A stretch of DNA of 14,700 nucleotides from the NCBI GenBank assembly GCA_937907705.1, contig CALCVP010000062.1, forward strand, positions 1-14,700, in the 5' to 3' direction. Made by a program: the position numbers and the translations under genes. Below the pieces are notes generated by a model. The model had not been told where the DNA came from, ran no database searches, and was given only the letters and a program-made list of their open reading frames with translations. The stretch is from an uncultured Prevotella sp. Lineage in GTDB: Bacteria; Bacteroidota; Bacteroidia; Bacteroidales; Bacteroidaceae. The stretch's first letter is position 1; the number at the start of each line of letters is the position of its first letter. Below, piece by piece: positions 14,622 to 14,700 of this stretch.

Positions 14622-14700
14622 ATGGAGAACCAAACATTCAATGTGGTGTATCGCAACCGGCAGTTGGACAAGTTGCTCTTTACAGGTGGCTATTGCAGCT
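14622..14700 (+). CDS. Start of an unrecognised gene in the vsr operon (partial, cut by window end)
   Basis: An ATG at 14622 opens a frame that stays open to the window edge: 26 full codons, beginning MENQTFNVVYRNRQLDKLLF. It starts 8 bases after the vsr stop in the same direction, so co-transcription is likely. The visible part lacks the usual FSGxGG start of a C5-cytosine methyltransferase. By context it could be a restriction endonuclease or an ATPase or other protein of a vsr-linked defence cluster, but the sequence is too short to say. Confidence 0.6.
   Translation, partial: MENQTFNVVYRNRQLDKLLFTGGYCS

Noticed and set aside
14008..14637. 209-codon minus-strand frame opposite vsr
   Set aside because: It is antisense to a vsr gene with all family motifs, so it is a shadow frame.

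Overview
The window looks like a piece of a Bacteroidales chromosome, most likely a Prevotella-like or Bacteroides-like plant-glycan degrader. This rests on long secreted glycoside hydrolases on one strand, a Bacteroidetes lipoprotein signal, starts without clear Shine-Dalgarno sequences, and a TAnnTTTG-type promoter box. There is no rRNA, tRNA or protein marker that fixes the genus.

Positions 227-12375 hold four glycoside hydrolase genes on the minus strand, read from high to low coordinates: a GH78 alpha-L-rhamnosidase, a GH138-like alpha-D-galacturonidase lipoprotein, a very large protein with a GH137-like five-bladed propeller, a GH2 enzyme and a malectin-like domain, and a LacZ-type GH2 enzyme. 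A strong intrinsic terminator (157-215) follows the last gene. As a set they match enzymes that Bacteroides thetaiotaomicron uses on rhamnogalacturonan II (RG-II), the most complex pectin. From memory, the counterparts BT1001, BT0997, BT0996 and BT0993 stand in the same relative order. The inferred job is to trim chain A (alpha-GalA, beta-GlcA, rhamnose) and chain B (beta-L-Araf, Gal or L-Arap) in the periplasm. No SusC/SusD pair, sensor-regulator, apiosidase or fucosidase gene lies in the window, so this is only part of a utilisation locus.

Positions 12376-13627 form a gene-poor, AT-rich gap of about 1.25 kb. It holds a candidate promoter for the hydrolase operon, a compact run of palindromes with CTTT words about every 22 bases and a perfect 17-bp hairpin, and a short stretch that reads as degraded coding sequence on both strands.

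Positions 13628-14700 are a defence or DNA-modification patch on the plus strand. It has a stub of a restriction-modification enzyme (intact PD-(D/E)xK nuclease motif, then lost), an intact Vsr-type mismatch endonuclease, and the first 26 codons of an unrecognised gene only 8 bases further on. The patch and the relics next to it suggest turnover of accessory genes beside the glycan operon. The clearest biology is the RG-II cassette. The least explained structure is the palindromic, periodic tract in the gap.
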